From NCBI GenBank assembly GCA_023429995.1, contig JAEZCE010000045.1:107617-171616 (forward strand): a stretch of 64,000 nucleotides of DNA, given 5' to 3'. Below, piece by piece: positions 1 through 8,807 of the stretch. The position numbers were made by a program, and so were the translations under genes. The first letter of the stretch is position 1; each line of letters opens with the position of its first letter. The notes under the pieces were generated by a model. The model worked only from the letters and a program-made list of their open reading frames with translations. It had not been told where the DNA came from and did no database searches. Source of the stretch: Bacillota bacterium (lineage in GTDB: Bacteria; Bacillota; UBA4882; UBA8346).

Positions 1-1409
1 GCTATCAAGGCAGTGCCGCCGATCTGGTAAGAAACTCACGTTGCGGATTAAGGGATAAAAGCCGTTCCTTTTCACAGTGTCTGGGCTGTTCCACTTCCCA
101 GGCAGCCTGTATGGTGATTTTGGTTCAGGATGCGGCGGTGATCAGCCACGGTCCTGTGGGCTGCTCATCCTGCTTTCATGAATTTGCCTTTACCTATCGG
201 GTCAATTCGCCCTTGCGCAGTGTAGAAAAGCCAACGCAGCGTAACATTTTTTCCACCAATTTGGAGGAGACTGATACGGTGTATGGCGGCGCCCAAAAGC
301 TGGCGGCGGGTATTCGTGAAGTCTATGAGCGTACCCAGGCCAACGCTATTTTTGTTTTGACCACCTGTGCCGCCGGAATCATCGGGGATGATGTAGAAAG
401 CGTTTGCAATGAGGCGGAGGAGGAACTTCAGATCCCGGTGGTGGCAATTTTTTGCGAAGGGTTCCGGTCCAAGGTTTGGACCACCGGATTTGACGCCAGC
501 TATCACGGAATTGCTCGGAAATTGATTAAGCCAGCCCGTGAGAAGCGAAAGGACGTCATTAATGTAATTAACTTCTGGGGTACGGATATTTTCAGTGAGT
601 GGTTTGGGGCTTTCGGCGCCAAACCGAACTATATAACCCCTTATTCTACGGTAGAAAGCCTTCGATGGTCGTCGGAAGCAGCCGCTACAATCCAAGCCTG
701 TCCTACGTTAGGTTCGTATCTCGGCGCAGCCCTGGAGCAGGAATTTGGAGTACCGGAAATCAAAGCGGCTCCTCCTTATGGAGTAGCCCAAACCGACCGT
801 TGGTTCCGGGCTTTGGGCGAAATTCTTCACCAGGAAAAACAGGCTGAGGAAATTATCGCGGCCAAAAAAGCGGAATACCTGCCAAAGATCGACGCCCTGC
901 GCCAAAAATTGGGGGGGAAAACCGCCTTTGTAACGGCGGGAGCCGGACACGGACACGCGTTACTTTCCGTATTGGGCGAGCTGGGGATGGAGGCGAAAGG
1001 CGCGGCCCTCTTCCATCATGATCCGCTCTATGATAACGGTAGTGAAGAAAGCGATTTGCTGGCTCAAAGCGTAAAAGATTATGGTGATGTACCGAATTTT
1101 AATATTTGCAACAAGCAGGAGTTTGAACTGGTAAACATCTTGAACCGTTTGCGCCCGGATCTTTTATTGGCCAGACATGGCGGCATGACCCTATGGGGTT
1201 CCAAACTGGGGATCCCTTCACTGCTGATTGGCGATGAGCACTTCGGTATGGGTTATGAGGGTATCGTACGTTACGGGGAGCGGATTTTGGAAACCTTGGA
1301 AAACGATGAATTCGTGAAGAACCTTGAAAAACACGCCGTCAATCCTTATACCCCATGGTGGCTTGCACAGGAACCGGGTATATTTTTGGGCGGGGGCGGC
1401 TGCAAATGA
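1..1409 (+). CDS. Nitrogenase-like alpha (D-type) subunit, 5' truncated
   Basis: The frame is open from the left edge (first full codon at base 3) with no stop, and residues before the first ATG (111) already look like family sequence, so the real start lies outside the window. The protein belongs to the nitrogenase component 1 superfamily. The three NifD P-cluster cysteines have counterparts: LGC in the edge region, GPVGC, and TTCAAGIIGDD. A Cys in QACPTLGSYL (codon 699-701) lines up with the cofactor-binding Cys275 of NifD, while the His442 region reads IGDEHFGMGYEG without an aligned histidine. It overlaps the next subunit by 4 nt. With a sulfhydrylase downstream it most resembles MarD of methylthio-alkane reductase rather than true nitrogenase. 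The reductase (H) and cluster-maturation genes are not in view. The exact group within the nitrogenase-like clade is inferred. Confidence 0.8.
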   Translation, partial: YQGSAADLVRNSRCGLRDKSRSFSQCLGCSTSQAACMVILVQDAAVISHGPVGCSSCFHEFAFTYRVNSPLRSVEKPTQRNIFSTNLEETDTVYGGAQKLAAGIREVYERTQANAIFVLTTCAAGIIGDDVESVCNEAEEELQIPVVAIFCEGFRSKVWTTGFDASYHGIARKLIKPAREKRKDVINVINFWGTDIFSEWFGAFGAKPNYITPYSTVESLRWSSEAAATIQACPTLGSYLGAALEQEFGVPEIKAAPPYGVAQTDRWFRALGEILHQEKQAEEIIAAKKAEYLPKIDALRQKLGGKTAFVTAGAGHGHALLSVLGELGMEAKGAALFHHDPLYDNGSEESDLLAQSVKDYGDVPNFNICNKQEFELVNILNRLRPDLLLARHGGMTLWGSKLGIPSLLIGDEHFGMGYEGIVRYGERILETLENDEFVKNLEKHAVNPYTPWWLAQEPGIFLGGGGCK

Positions 1410-2743
1410 GGGGGATCATCGAGCAAGAGCGTTTTACCTGCGCCATTGGCGCGCTGCAAAGCGTGGTGGCCATACCCAAAGCCGCACCGGTTCTCCATTC
1501 CGGCCCCGGTTGCGGCAGTATGATCCAAGGGTTTTTTGAGCGTTCCACCGGCTATGCCGGCGGCAGTACCTCTCCTTGCACCAATTTTGGCGAACAAGAG
1601 GTCGTTTTTGGGGGTATTGAGAGACTGCGGCAGATTATCTCCAATACCTATAAGGTGCTGGACACAGATCTGCAGGTGATATTGACCGGTTGCACAGCCG
1701 GAATCGTAGGCGACGATATAGCAAGCCTGGCTGCGGAATTCCGCGCCGCAGGCCGGCCGATTGTGGCGGTGGAAACGGCCGGTTTCAAATGCAACAACTT
1801 TGAATCCCACAGTCTGGTGGTAAAAGCGATTATTGATCAATATGTCAGCTTGTTTGAAGACGATAATCCCGTCCGCAGCAAGAAAAACACCGTGAATTTG
1901 TTCGCCTCGCTCCCATACCAGGATCCGTTCTGGAAAGGCAATCTCGCTGAATACAAACGGCTCTTGGAAGGCATCGGTCTCAAGGTTCAGGTGTTGTTTG
2001 GCCCGAAATCGAATGGAGTTGATGAATGGAAGGAAATTCCCAGAGCCAATTTTAATATTTTGGTTTCACCATGGCCGGGGGAACCCATTGTGGAGTATCT
2101 GGAGGAACGTTATGGGCAGCCCTTTACGAAATTTCCCCACATTCCCATTGGCGCCAATGAAACGGAACGTTTTTTGCGGCAGGTCTTGGCCTTTGCGGCG
2201 GAGATGCAAGCGGGGATCGATGAAACAGCAGCCGGGGATTTTATTCGGCGGGAACGGGAGGCCTATTACGAGGAAATCGACAACCTGGCCACCTTTTTGC
2301 TGGAATTCCGTTATGGGCTGCCCAATCATGTTCACATCTTGCATGACGCCGGTTATGTACTTGGACTGTCCAAGTTTCTCCTGCACGAGGTGGGCATTAT
2401 TCCTAAAGAGCAGTTTGTGGTGGACAATACGCCGGAAAAGGTTCAGGAACAAATTAAGGCTGAACTCAAGACAACCTCCGACAAACGCAATATACCCCTG
2501 ATATTTGAACCTGACGCCGGTAAGGCTCAGGACTTTATCCGGGGCCTTTCCCACAACGGAAGGGGGCTCATTATCGGCAGCGGCTGGGATAAGGAACTGG
2601 CCAGAGAAAAAAATTATGATTTTTTGTCCGCCGCGGTGCCATCGCCTTACCGTTTGGTGTTGACCACCAATTATGCCGGATTCTCCGGTGGGCTGCGGGT
2701 GATAGAGGATATCTACGCCGCTGTTTTGGCTACCTATCGATGA
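1406..2743 (+). CDS. Nitrogenase-like beta (K-type) subunit
   Basis: Partner subunit of the preceding gene, about 445 aa. The ATG at 1406 overlaps the upstream TGA in an ATGA junction, so I prefer it to the longer in-frame ORF from 1355. Counterparts of the NifK P-cluster cysteines are visible: RFTCAIGAL (about residue 10), SGPGCGSM (about 38) and LTGCTAGIVGDD (about 95). The N-terminus is short, lacking the NifK extension, as is usual for nitrogenase-like K subunits. The C-terminal segment ending in TTNYAGFSGGLRVIEDIYA is typical of component 1 proteins. Translational coupling to the D subunit implies an equimolar heterotetramer. Function by context is C-S bond reduction (MarK-like); NifN-like scaffolding is the main alternative and less likely next to a sulfhydrylase. 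Confidence 0.8.
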   Translation: MRGIIEQERFTCAIGALQSVVAIPKAAPVLHSGPGCGSMIQGFFERSTGYAGGSTSPCTNFGEQEVVFGGIERLRQIISNTYKVLDTDLQVILTGCTAGIVGDDIASLAAEFRAAGRPIVAVETAGFKCNNFESHSLVVKAIIDQYVSLFEDDNPVRSKKNTVNLFASLPYQDPFWKGNLAEYKRLLEGIGLKVQVLFGPKSNGVDEWKEIPRANFNILVSPWPGEPIVEYLEERYGQPFTKFPHIPIGANETERFLRQVLAFAAEMQAGIDETAAGDFIRREREAYYEEIDNLATFLLEFRYGLPNHVHILHDAGYVLGLSKFLLHEVGIIPKEQFVVDNTPEKVQEQIKAELKTTSDKRNIPLIFEPDAGKAQDFIRGLSHNGRGLIIGSGWDKELAREKNYDFLSAAVPSPYRLVLTTNYAGFSGGLRVIEDIYAAVLATYR

Positions 2744-2846
2744 GATATGAATTCAAAAGGATATCCCGGAAGGATGTGGTGTTTCATGAAGTGTCACGAA
2801 TCCATCACGAAGTGCTCCGAAATGAAAGAATCGAAAGGAGAAAAAC

Positions 2847-4157
2847 ATGGCAGTGTCCCCCTCCCCCTATCAGTTCGATACCCAAAAAGTCCGGGCCGGT
2901 TATGAGCCCAAGGACCATCATTACGCCGTATCACCACCGATCTATGCCACTGCGGCCTATGATTTTCGGGATGTTGAAAATGCCGCCAATTTGTTTGGTC
3001 TGCGCGAGATCGGATTTCTTTATACCCGGGTGGGCAATCCGACTGTAGCGGTTTTGGAAGAACGGGTAAAAACGTTGGATGGGGCAAGCGCGGCTATTGC
3101 CCTGGCTTCCGGCATGGCAGCTATCAGTTACACCCTGCTGAATCTGGCCGAAGGCGGCGGAACCATTCTGACCTCCCCATACCTTTATGGGGGCAGCGCC
3201 GACAGCTTTAAAAAGATTTATCCGAAATTCGGGATTCATTTCGAGCTGGCGAAAAATATCGAAAACCCCGAGGCGCTGGCGACGGAGATTAAACCCGATA
3301 CCAAGGCGATTTACATTGAAAGTATCAGTAACCCCAATACCGTTTTGCTGGATGTGGATGGGATCGCCAAAGTTGCCCACCAGCATGGGATTCCGCTGGT
3401 GGTGGATAATACGGTGGCCACGCCCTATCTGTACAATCCCATTGCCCACGGCGCGGATATTGTGATTTATTCCACCACCAAAGGACTGAACGGACATGGC
3501 AACGTCATCGCCGGGCTGGTTTTGGAAAGTGGGAAGTTCAACTATACCACCGTAAAATTCCCCCAGTTTTCCGAGAAGTACTATACACTCCGTGACCTGG
3601 ATGGCAAATACCGCAGTTTCCCCGAAGTATTTCCTGATGCTCCGTTTACCAGCCGGATCCGCTTTAATTATCTCAATTATTTCGGCGCGGCTCTTTCGCC
3701 CTTTGATGCTTATCTGGCAATCATCGGCCTGGAAACTATATCGGAGCGTTTGGCTAAGCAGGTTCGCAATGCGGAAACGCTGGCGGGTTACTTATCCGGA
3801 CACCAAGCGGTGGAGTGGGTCCGTTATCCGGGATTGGAATCCAGTCCATATTACTCCCTTTATCAGCGCGACTTCAAAAAAGGGGTCGGCGGAATTCTGT
3901 CCTTTGGGTTCAAAGGAACCCAAAAGCAGCGGGAGGCGTTTTTGAATGCGGTCCGGCTTTTCCACTACCATGTCAATATTGGTGATGCCCGTTCCCTAAT
4001 TGTCAATTCACCGCAGACCACCCACGGAGAGCTGGAATCCCATGAAAAGGTCTTGGCCGATATTCCCGAAAACCTGATCCGGATATCGGCCGGGTTGGAA
4101 GATGCGACCGACTTGATTGAAGACCTGGAACAGGCATTTCAAAAGGCATTGTCCTAA
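2847..4157 (+). CDS. O-acetylhomoserine sulfhydrylase-type PLP enzyme (MetY-like)
   Basis: A 436-aa member of the Cys/Met metabolism PLP-dependent family (fold type I), at the usual length for O-acetylhomoserine (thiol)-lyase. The PLP lysine lies in YSTTKGLNGHGNVIAG (about residue 210), preceded by VVDNTVATPYL (PLP-binding Asp) and an N-terminal YTRVGNPTV segment. A GAAAGGAG ribosome site precedes the ATG. The enzyme should condense O-acetylhomoserine with sulfide or methanethiol to give homocysteine or methionine. Lying about 100 nt behind the nitrogenase-like subunits and ahead of a sulfonate-type importer, it probably captures the thiol they release. Whether it prefers methanethiol or sulfide cannot be read from sequence. 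A cystathionine gamma-synthase or methionine gamma-lyase activity is possible but less likely at this length. Confidence 0.85.
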   Translation: MAVSPSPYQFDTQKVRAGYEPKDHHYAVSPPIYATAAYDFRDVENAANLFGLREIGFLYTRVGNPTVAVLEERVKTLDGASAAIALASGMAAISYTLLNLAEGGGTILTSPYLYGGSADSFKKIYPKFGIHFELAKNIENPEALATEIKPDTKAIYIESISNPNTVLLDVDGIAKVAHQHGIPLVVDNTVATPYLYNPIAHGADIVIYSTTKGLNGHGNVIAGLVLESGKFNYTTVKFPQFSEKYYTLRDLDGKYRSFPEVFPDAPFTSRIRFNYLNYFGAALSPFDAYLAIIGLETISERLAKQVRNAETLAGYLSGHQAVEWVRYPGLESSPYYSLYQRDFKKGVGGILSFGFKGTQKQREAFLNAVRLFHYHVNIGDARSLIVNSPQTTHGELESHEKVLADIPENLIRISAGLEDATDLIEDLEQAFQKALS

Positions 4158-4182
4158 AAACTAAATTGAGGAGTGTGTTGTG

Positions 4183-5238
4183 ATGAAAAACGTAACCAAA
4201 ATTTTTGGCGCAGCGGTAGCGCTTATTCTGGCCATAGCTGTTTTTTGGGTCGGCTTGGGCACAATCAACGCCAATAATCCAACGAGTTCCAAGACTGCCA
4301 AGAACTCTCAGGGAACGAAGTATAAATACGGGAAAATCGATATTCCCGGCAAGGACGGTTCGCTTTGCGGCGCTCCCATCTATATTGCCTATGAAAAAGG
4401 CTTTTTTGCCGAGGAAGGTTTTGATGTCAACTTGATTTCCGCCGATACCGAAACCCGGAAAATAGGGTTGAACAACGGAACCATTCCCATTGTCAACGGT
4501 GATTTTCAATTTTTCCCTTCGATTGAAGAAGGTGTAAAGGTCAAAGTAGTGGATGGACTTCATAAAGGTTGTATCAAAATCGTGGTTCCTTCAGGCTCCC
4601 CGATTCGATCCGCCAAAGAGTTGAAAGGTAAGAAAATCGGCGTCGATGAAATTGGGGGAACTCCTTTTCAAGTTGCGAGCGTATGGCTGGAAAATCATGG
4701 CATCATCGCCAAGGATAATAAAGAAGTGACTTTTGTTCCTTACGGCGATGGTAACCTGGAAATTGAGGCTGCCCAAAAAGGGGATATCGCAGCCGCGGCT
4801 ATTTGGGATCCCTTTGGATCTTTGGCTGTCAAGAATAAGGGTTTTAAAGTAATCTTCGATCTGGCGACCGATCCGATTTTTGCCGATAAATATTGCTGCT
4901 TCCTTTATGCTTCCGAAAAAGTGATCCAAAAAGATCCCCGGAAGGTAGCCGCACTCTTGAGGACTTATCACAAGGCGCAGGATTGGATTTATAACCATCC
5001 GGCAGAAGCCGTCGACATCATTTCCGACAAGAAATATTCCGACATTACGGATAAAAAGCTAGCCGAGGAACTCCTCAAGAGCTATCAGTATCCGTCTGTA
5101 AAAGAGCAAAGCAATAGTCCTGCAACGGTGCAAGCGAATGTGCTCTATTTTGTGAAAGAGCTCTCCAAAATCGGTTATCTCAAAACCAGTAATCCCGAAA
5201 AATTCGCCAAACAAATCTATTACAAGATACAATTGTAA
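4183..5238 (+). CDS. ABC transporter substrate-binding protein, SsuA/TauA/NMT1-like
   Basis: A periplasmic-binding-type protein of about 351 aa. The N-terminus has a positively charged start and a hydrophobic segment (about residues 8-27) with no lipobox cysteine, so it is probably tethered by an uncleaved signal anchor or secreted. The core has the NMT1/SsuA-like pattern: GAPIYIAYEKGFFAEEGFDV, a hinge near KGKKIGVDEIGGTPFQ, and AAAIWDPFGSL. Start ATG 4183 is chosen over GTG 4180; the GAGGAG site fits either. It is followed by its permease and ATPase. Family members bind sulfonates, taurine, nitrate or pyrimidine precursors. Next to Mar-like genes, an organosulfur ligand is a reasonable inference but is not shown by the sequence. 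Confidence 0.85.
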   Translation: MKNVTKIFGAAVALILAIAVFWVGLGTINANNPTSSKTAKNSQGTKYKYGKIDIPGKDGSLCGAPIYIAYEKGFFAEEGFDVNLISADTETRKIGLNNGTIPIVNGDFQFFPSIEEGVKVKVVDGLHKGCIKIVVPSGSPIRSAKELKGKKIGVDEIGGTPFQVASVWLENHGIIAKDNKEVTFVPYGDGNLEIEAAQKGDIAAAAIWDPFGSLAVKNKGFKVIFDLATDPIFADKYCCFLYASEKVIQKDPRKVAALLRTYHKAQDWIYNHPAEAVDIISDKKYSDITDKKLAEELLKSYQYPSVKEQSNSPATVQANVLYFVKELSKIGYLKTSNPEKFAKQIYYKIQL

Positions 5239-5262
5239 GATTAGGCGTTTAGGAGATATACC

Positions 5263-6282
5263 ATGAACAACTCTATCGATAAAAACCTTTCCTTGGCTCA
5301 GGTTATAGCCCGGAGCCCAGGTTCGAAAAGCGCGGTATCCAATACCCGATATTTATTTTGGGCGCTAATTACCCCGATTGGGTTCGTTGTGGCAGCAATC
5401 ATTAGTCTGAACGTTCCGAACACACAACAAGTCAATAACCTGGCCTACCGGTTGACATTGTTTGGCTTGCTCTTCCTCTACTTCGGTATCGCCCTATTTT
5501 CATGGTTTGATGGTGAAAGACGCACAAAATTCATTAGCCGTGCGCCTTTTAGGTTGGCAATGGGGCTGATTCTCGCCTTGTGGGACTTGCTGAGCACCAA
5601 ATTCGACATTCTGCCGCTGCCGTTTTTTCCCGGGCCCTCAAAAGTGGTTGGGGTTATTCTGGAAGAACATGATTTTTTGCTGGTCAATACCGGCTATTCC
5701 TTGCGTCTGTTTTTAATCGGCTTTTTGGTCGGTATCGTGCTGGGTGTGGGTACAGGGATACTGATAGGATGGTTTGCCAGGGTTCACTATTGGGTGTTTC
5801 CGGTTCTGAAACTCACCGGGGTGGTTCCGGCGGTTGCCTGGATGCCTTTTGCGCTGACCGTTTTTCCTACCTCATTTGTGGCCGGGATATTTTTAATTGT
5901 AATTTGCGCGTGGTTCCCGGTGGCTTTCATGACGGCTCAAGGAATGGCAAATACCCAAAAGATTTATTTTGAAGTTGCCAAAACCCTGGGCGCCAAACAA
6001 AGCTATCTGCTGTTTCATGTGGCGTTACCCAATGCGATTCCTCAGATATTTACTGGGATTTCTACGGCAAACGGGTTGGCTTTTACAACACTGGTCGTGT
6101 CGGAAATGATGGGCGCTCAAGGGGGCCTTGGCTATTATATTAACTGGGCTAAGGCTTGGTCCTCCTATTACAAGGTGTATGCCGCAATCATTATCATGGC
6201 TCTTCTCTTTTCCCTGATTATGAAAGGGATTGCCTTGATTCAGAACCGTTTGTTAATCTGGCAGAGGGGGCTTGTAAAGTGA
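5263..6282 (+). CDS. ABC transporter permease, SsuC/TauC-like
   Basis: Inner-membrane permease of the binding-protein-dependent family, 339 aa. This is longer than typical SsuC (about 260 aa) because of an N-terminal extension carrying two extra hydrophobic segments (about residues 27-48 and 63-82). The conserved cytoplasmic EAA loop is VAKTLGAKQSYLLFHVALPNAIPQIFTGI, seen at about 240-270, which docks the ATPase. Start ATG 5263 has an AGGAGATATACC leader. The gene sits 24 nt behind the binding protein and overlaps the ATPase gene by 4 nt (GTGA), so the three form one importer. Substrate is unknown; sulfonate-like is suggested by family. Confidence 0.88.
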   Translation: MNNSIDKNLSLAQVIARSPGSKSAVSNTRYLFWALITPIGFVVAAIISLNVPNTQQVNNLAYRLTLFGLLFLYFGIALFSWFDGERRTKFISRAPFRLAMGLILALWDLLSTKFDILPLPFFPGPSKVVGVILEEHDFLLVNTGYSLRLFLIGFLVGIVLGVGTGILIGWFARVHYWVFPVLKLTGVVPAVAWMPFALTVFPTSFVAGIFLIVICAWFPVAFMTAQGMANTQKIYFEVAKTLGAKQSYLLFHVALPNAIPQIFTGISTANGLAFTTLVVSEMMGAQGGLGYYINWAKAWSSYYKVYAAIIIMALLFSLIMKGIALIQNRLLIWQRGLVK

Positions 6283-7076
6283 GTGTAAAAGCTGAAATAG
6301 ATAATTTGATAGAAATTGTTGCGGTTGACCGTACCTATATAGATACCAGCGATAATTCGGTTGAGGCTCTCAAGGATATTAACCTAACGGTTAGAAAAGG
6401 CGAATTCCTCTCGATCATCGGTCCTTCCGGCTGCGGAAAAACTACGCTGTTACGGCTGATCGCTGGCCTTGATACACCGGAAAGAGGGAAAATTATGCTA
6501 GAAGGTACAGAAATCAACATGCCCGACCCCAAGCGCGGCTATGTTTTTCAGCAAGGCAGCCTTTTCCCATGGCTGACGGTGGAAAAAAATATTGCGGCCG
6601 GCCTTAAAGCTAGAGGAGTTTATAAGGAAAATCAAGCCGATGTGGCTCGTTTTATTGAACTCATCGGACTACGGGGTTTTGAAAAATCTTATCCTCACCA
6701 AATCTCCGGCGGTATGGCTCAGCGGGTGGCTGTGGCCAGAGCGCTAATCAACCGGCCTATCGTCTTGCTGCTGGATGAACCGATGGGTGCTTTAGATGCT
6801 TTTACCAGAGCCGATTTCCAGGATAAACTGTTGGAACTTTGGAAGCGGGACGGTACGACCATGACGCTGGTAACCCATGATGTGGATGAAGCCATTTATT
6901 TAAGCGATCGAATCGTGATTATGACTCCGCGTCCCGGTCAAATCAGTGAAATACTGGATGTTCATCTATCAAGGCCCCGAAAGAGAGGCGACGCTGAATT
7001 CATGACGCTCCGAAAAAATATTCTTGAGAAGTTGCACCTGGCCAGCGTCATTCCTCAACCGGAATATGCGATATAA
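6279..7076 (+). CDS. ABC transporter ATP-binding protein, SsuB/TauB-like
   Basis: ATPase subunit of the preceding importer, 265 aa from a GTG start at 6279 that overlaps the permease stop. Walker A GPSGCGKTT, Q-loop QQGSLFPWLTV, signature SGGMAQRV, Walker B LLLDEPMGALD and switch histidine VTHDVDE are all present and in order. The PWLTVEKNI segment is characteristic of the nitrate/sulfonate/taurine subfamily. The upstream in-frame extension to 6156 runs inside the permease gene and lacks a ribosome site, so it is rejected. Nothing appears defective. Confidence 0.9.
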   Translation: MSVKAEIDNLIEIVAVDRTYIDTSDNSVEALKDINLTVRKGEFLSIIGPSGCGKTTLLRLIAGLDTPERGKIMLEGTEINMPDPKRGYVFQQGSLFPWLTVEKNIAAGLKARGVYKENQADVARFIELIGLRGFEKSYPHQISGGMAQRVAVARALINRPIVLLLDEPMGALDAFTRADFQDKLLELWKRDGTTMTLVTHDVDEAIYLSDRIVIMTPRPGQISEILDVHLSRPRKRGDAEFMTLRKNILEKLHLASVIPQPEYAI

Positions 7077-7164
7077 AGAAAATAACGAAGGATGCTTATC
7101 TAAAATTGGTCAACGCCAAAATTTGCGAAATGAAATCCAAATTATATATAAGGGGATATTACCG

Positions 7165-7587
7165 TTGAAAAACCGTTTCATCACCGGAATCGGCGCAATA
7201 ATTTCCGGCTTGCTGATATCGATGGGGCCGAAGCTGATTTTTAAGCTTTGTGAAGCCGATCCGGACGGCAGTTGGGCGAAGTGTCACTGGACCGGGCAAG
7301 CGGAACTTGGTATCGGTCTTTTCATCATTGTTTTAGGATTATTCCTTTTGATTTTTTCATCAAAACAAACGCGTTTAGGACTTTGCATCGCTATCGCCCT
7401 GGCGGGAATTCTGGCGCTATTATTTCCCACCGTGCTGATTGGCGGATGCGCAATGAAAGACATGGCCTGCCAACGCGTATCCTTTCCGGCCCTGATCATC
7501 ATTGGCCTGATTACTGTAATCGGTTTTACCTACAATACACTTTTTCTGCTTCTCTCGGCCAGCAATCACCAAGAAGGAAACGGTTAA
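7165..7587 (+). CDS. DUF4418-type four-helix membrane protein
   Basis: About 140 aa with four hydrophobic segments and a CxxxDMxC-like pattern (GGCAMKDMACQR, about residue 95) between helices three and four, which matches the DUF4418 family. The probable start is TTG 7165 behind AAGGGG; the open frame continues upstream to 7024 but overlaps the ATPase gene with no ribosome site. It overlaps the FtsX-type permease start (TAATG). In Firmicutes, DUF4418 proteins are often found with such a permease and ATPase, so it is probably an accessory subunit of that complex. Biochemical function is unknown. Paired cysteines could be redox- or metal-sensitive, which is speculation. Confidence 0.65.
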   Translation: MKNRFITGIGAIISGLLISMGPKLIFKLCEADPDGSWAKCHWTGQAELGIGLFIIVLGLFLLIFSSKQTRLGLCIAIALAGILALLFPTVLIGGCAMKDMACQRVSFPALIIIGLITVIGFTYNTLFLLLSASNHQEGNG

Positions 7588-8807
7588 TGGGGAAAAACCA
7601 ACATTTTACCTTTTCGGATCTTGCTTTATGCAACTTAAGGCGTCGGCCATTCCGTACCACAGCATTGATCTTTCTAGTTTCAATACTGTCTTTGGTGCTA
7701 TTTTTAGGATCGCTGATTTCATTAAGCATTACCAATGGTACGGACAGACTTGCAAAACGGTTGGGGGCAGACATATTGGTGGTCCCCAAAGGTTATGAGC
7801 GAAAAACGGAGCGAATTTTATTGCGCGGGGAACCCAGCACATTCTATATGAATGCCGCATGGACCAAGAAGATATCCGGTGTCGAAGGCGTCCGCGCAGT
7901 GTCGCCCCAGTTGTTTGTCGCTTCGCTAAATGCCAATTGCTGTTCATCTACTGTCCAGATCATCGGTTTTGACCCAAATAGCGATTTTACGATTGAACCG
8001 TGGATTAAAAGTGAACTTTCCGGAAACTTGGGAATGGATAAAATTGTGATTGGGGCTGATATATCCCGTAATGCCGGTAATAAAATGAAATTTTTCGGTC
8101 GCAATTACATTGTAGCCGCTAAGATGGATAATACCGGAACCGGCTTAGACACTTCGGTATTTATGAATATTGAGGCGGCCAAAAAAGCGGCAAACGACTT
8201 TGTATTAAGGAGCGGCGCCGCCAGGATTCCGGAGAATGCTGTTTCATCGGTGACTGTGGCGATTCAGGACGGTTATGCCGCAAATGCGGTTGCCGAAACT
8301 ATCAGGAATGGGTTTGTTCATGAAAACAGCGGAGTTACGGTGATTACCGCTGAAAAAATCATCAGCAATGTCTCCGGTAGTTTGCGGATGGTACTATGTT
8401 TTATTGTGACCATGGCTGCTTTATTATGGGTTTTATCTGTTTTGGTTCTGGGAATTGTATTCTCGGTTATTCTCAATGAGAGGAAACGAGAATTCGGGAT
8501 TATGCGCTCTCTGGGGGCAACCAGGAAAAAACTTTCCTTCATTGTGCTTTTGGAGGCGGGAATAATCGGTCTATGTGGTAGTGTGCTGGGTATCGGATTT
8601 TGCGTTTTATTCATCGTTCCGTTGCGGGTCTATGTACTTCCGGCCATAAATATGCCTTATTTACAGCCGTCCCTTCTGCAAATTTCCTTTATAACAATGG
8701 CAAGTTTGCTCATATCCTTTGTGACTGGCCCAATGGCTTCGCTGGTTTCGGTATTCAAAGTAAGTAGGGGCGATGCTTATGCGATAATTCGGGATGGTGA
8801 CCTATGA
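7587..8807 (+). CDS. FtsX/MacB-type ABC transporter permease
   Basis: A 406-aa membrane protein with a first transmembrane segment at about residues 20-45, a large extracytoplasmic domain (about 50-265), and three C-terminal segments (about 270-395), the FtsX/MacB/LolCE layout. Motifs ERKREFGIMRSLGATRKKLSF and an SRGDAYAI tail are typical. It starts at ATG 7587, overlapping the DUF4418 stop, and overlaps the ATPase gene by 4 nt, so all three are translationally coupled. The extracytoplasmic domain contains an adjacent cysteine pair (NANCCSST). Family members extract lipoproteins, export peptides or act mechanically on the envelope; this one's substrate is unknown. Location behind the organosulfur importer may be operonic. 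Confidence 0.82.
   Translation: MGKNQHFTFSDLALCNLRRRPFRTTALIFLVSILSLVLFLGSLISLSITNGTDRLAKRLGADILVVPKGYERKTERILLRGEPSTFYMNAAWTKKISGVEGVRAVSPQLFVASLNANCCSSTVQIIGFDPNSDFTIEPWIKSELSGNLGMDKIVIGADISRNAGNKMKFFGRNYIVAAKMDNTGTGLDTSVFMNIEAAKKAANDFVLRSGAARIPENAVSSVTVAIQDGYAANAVAETIRNGFVHENSGVTVITAEKIISNVSGSLRMVLCFIVTMAALLWVLSVLVLGIVFSVILNERKREFGIMRSLGATRKKLSFIVLLEAGIIGLCGSVLGIGFCVLFIVPLRVYVLPAINMPYLQPSLLQISFITMASLLISFVTGPMASLVSVFKVSRGDAYAIIRDGDL

Noticed and set aside
1..2743. Genuine molybdenum nitrogenase nifDK
   Set aside because: The D subunit lacks an evident His442 counterpart, the K subunit has a short N-terminus, and the neighbours are sulfhydrylase and sulfonate-type transport genes rather than nif genes.
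2740..3048. Small plus-strand ORF between the K subunit and the sulfhydrylase
   Set aside because: It overlaps the start of the well-supported PLP enzyme in another frame, with no ribosome site or family features.
2931..4563. Long minus-strand ORFs opposite the sulfhydrylase and binding protein
   Set aside because: Antisense shadows of strongly supported genes; translations show no recognisable motifs.
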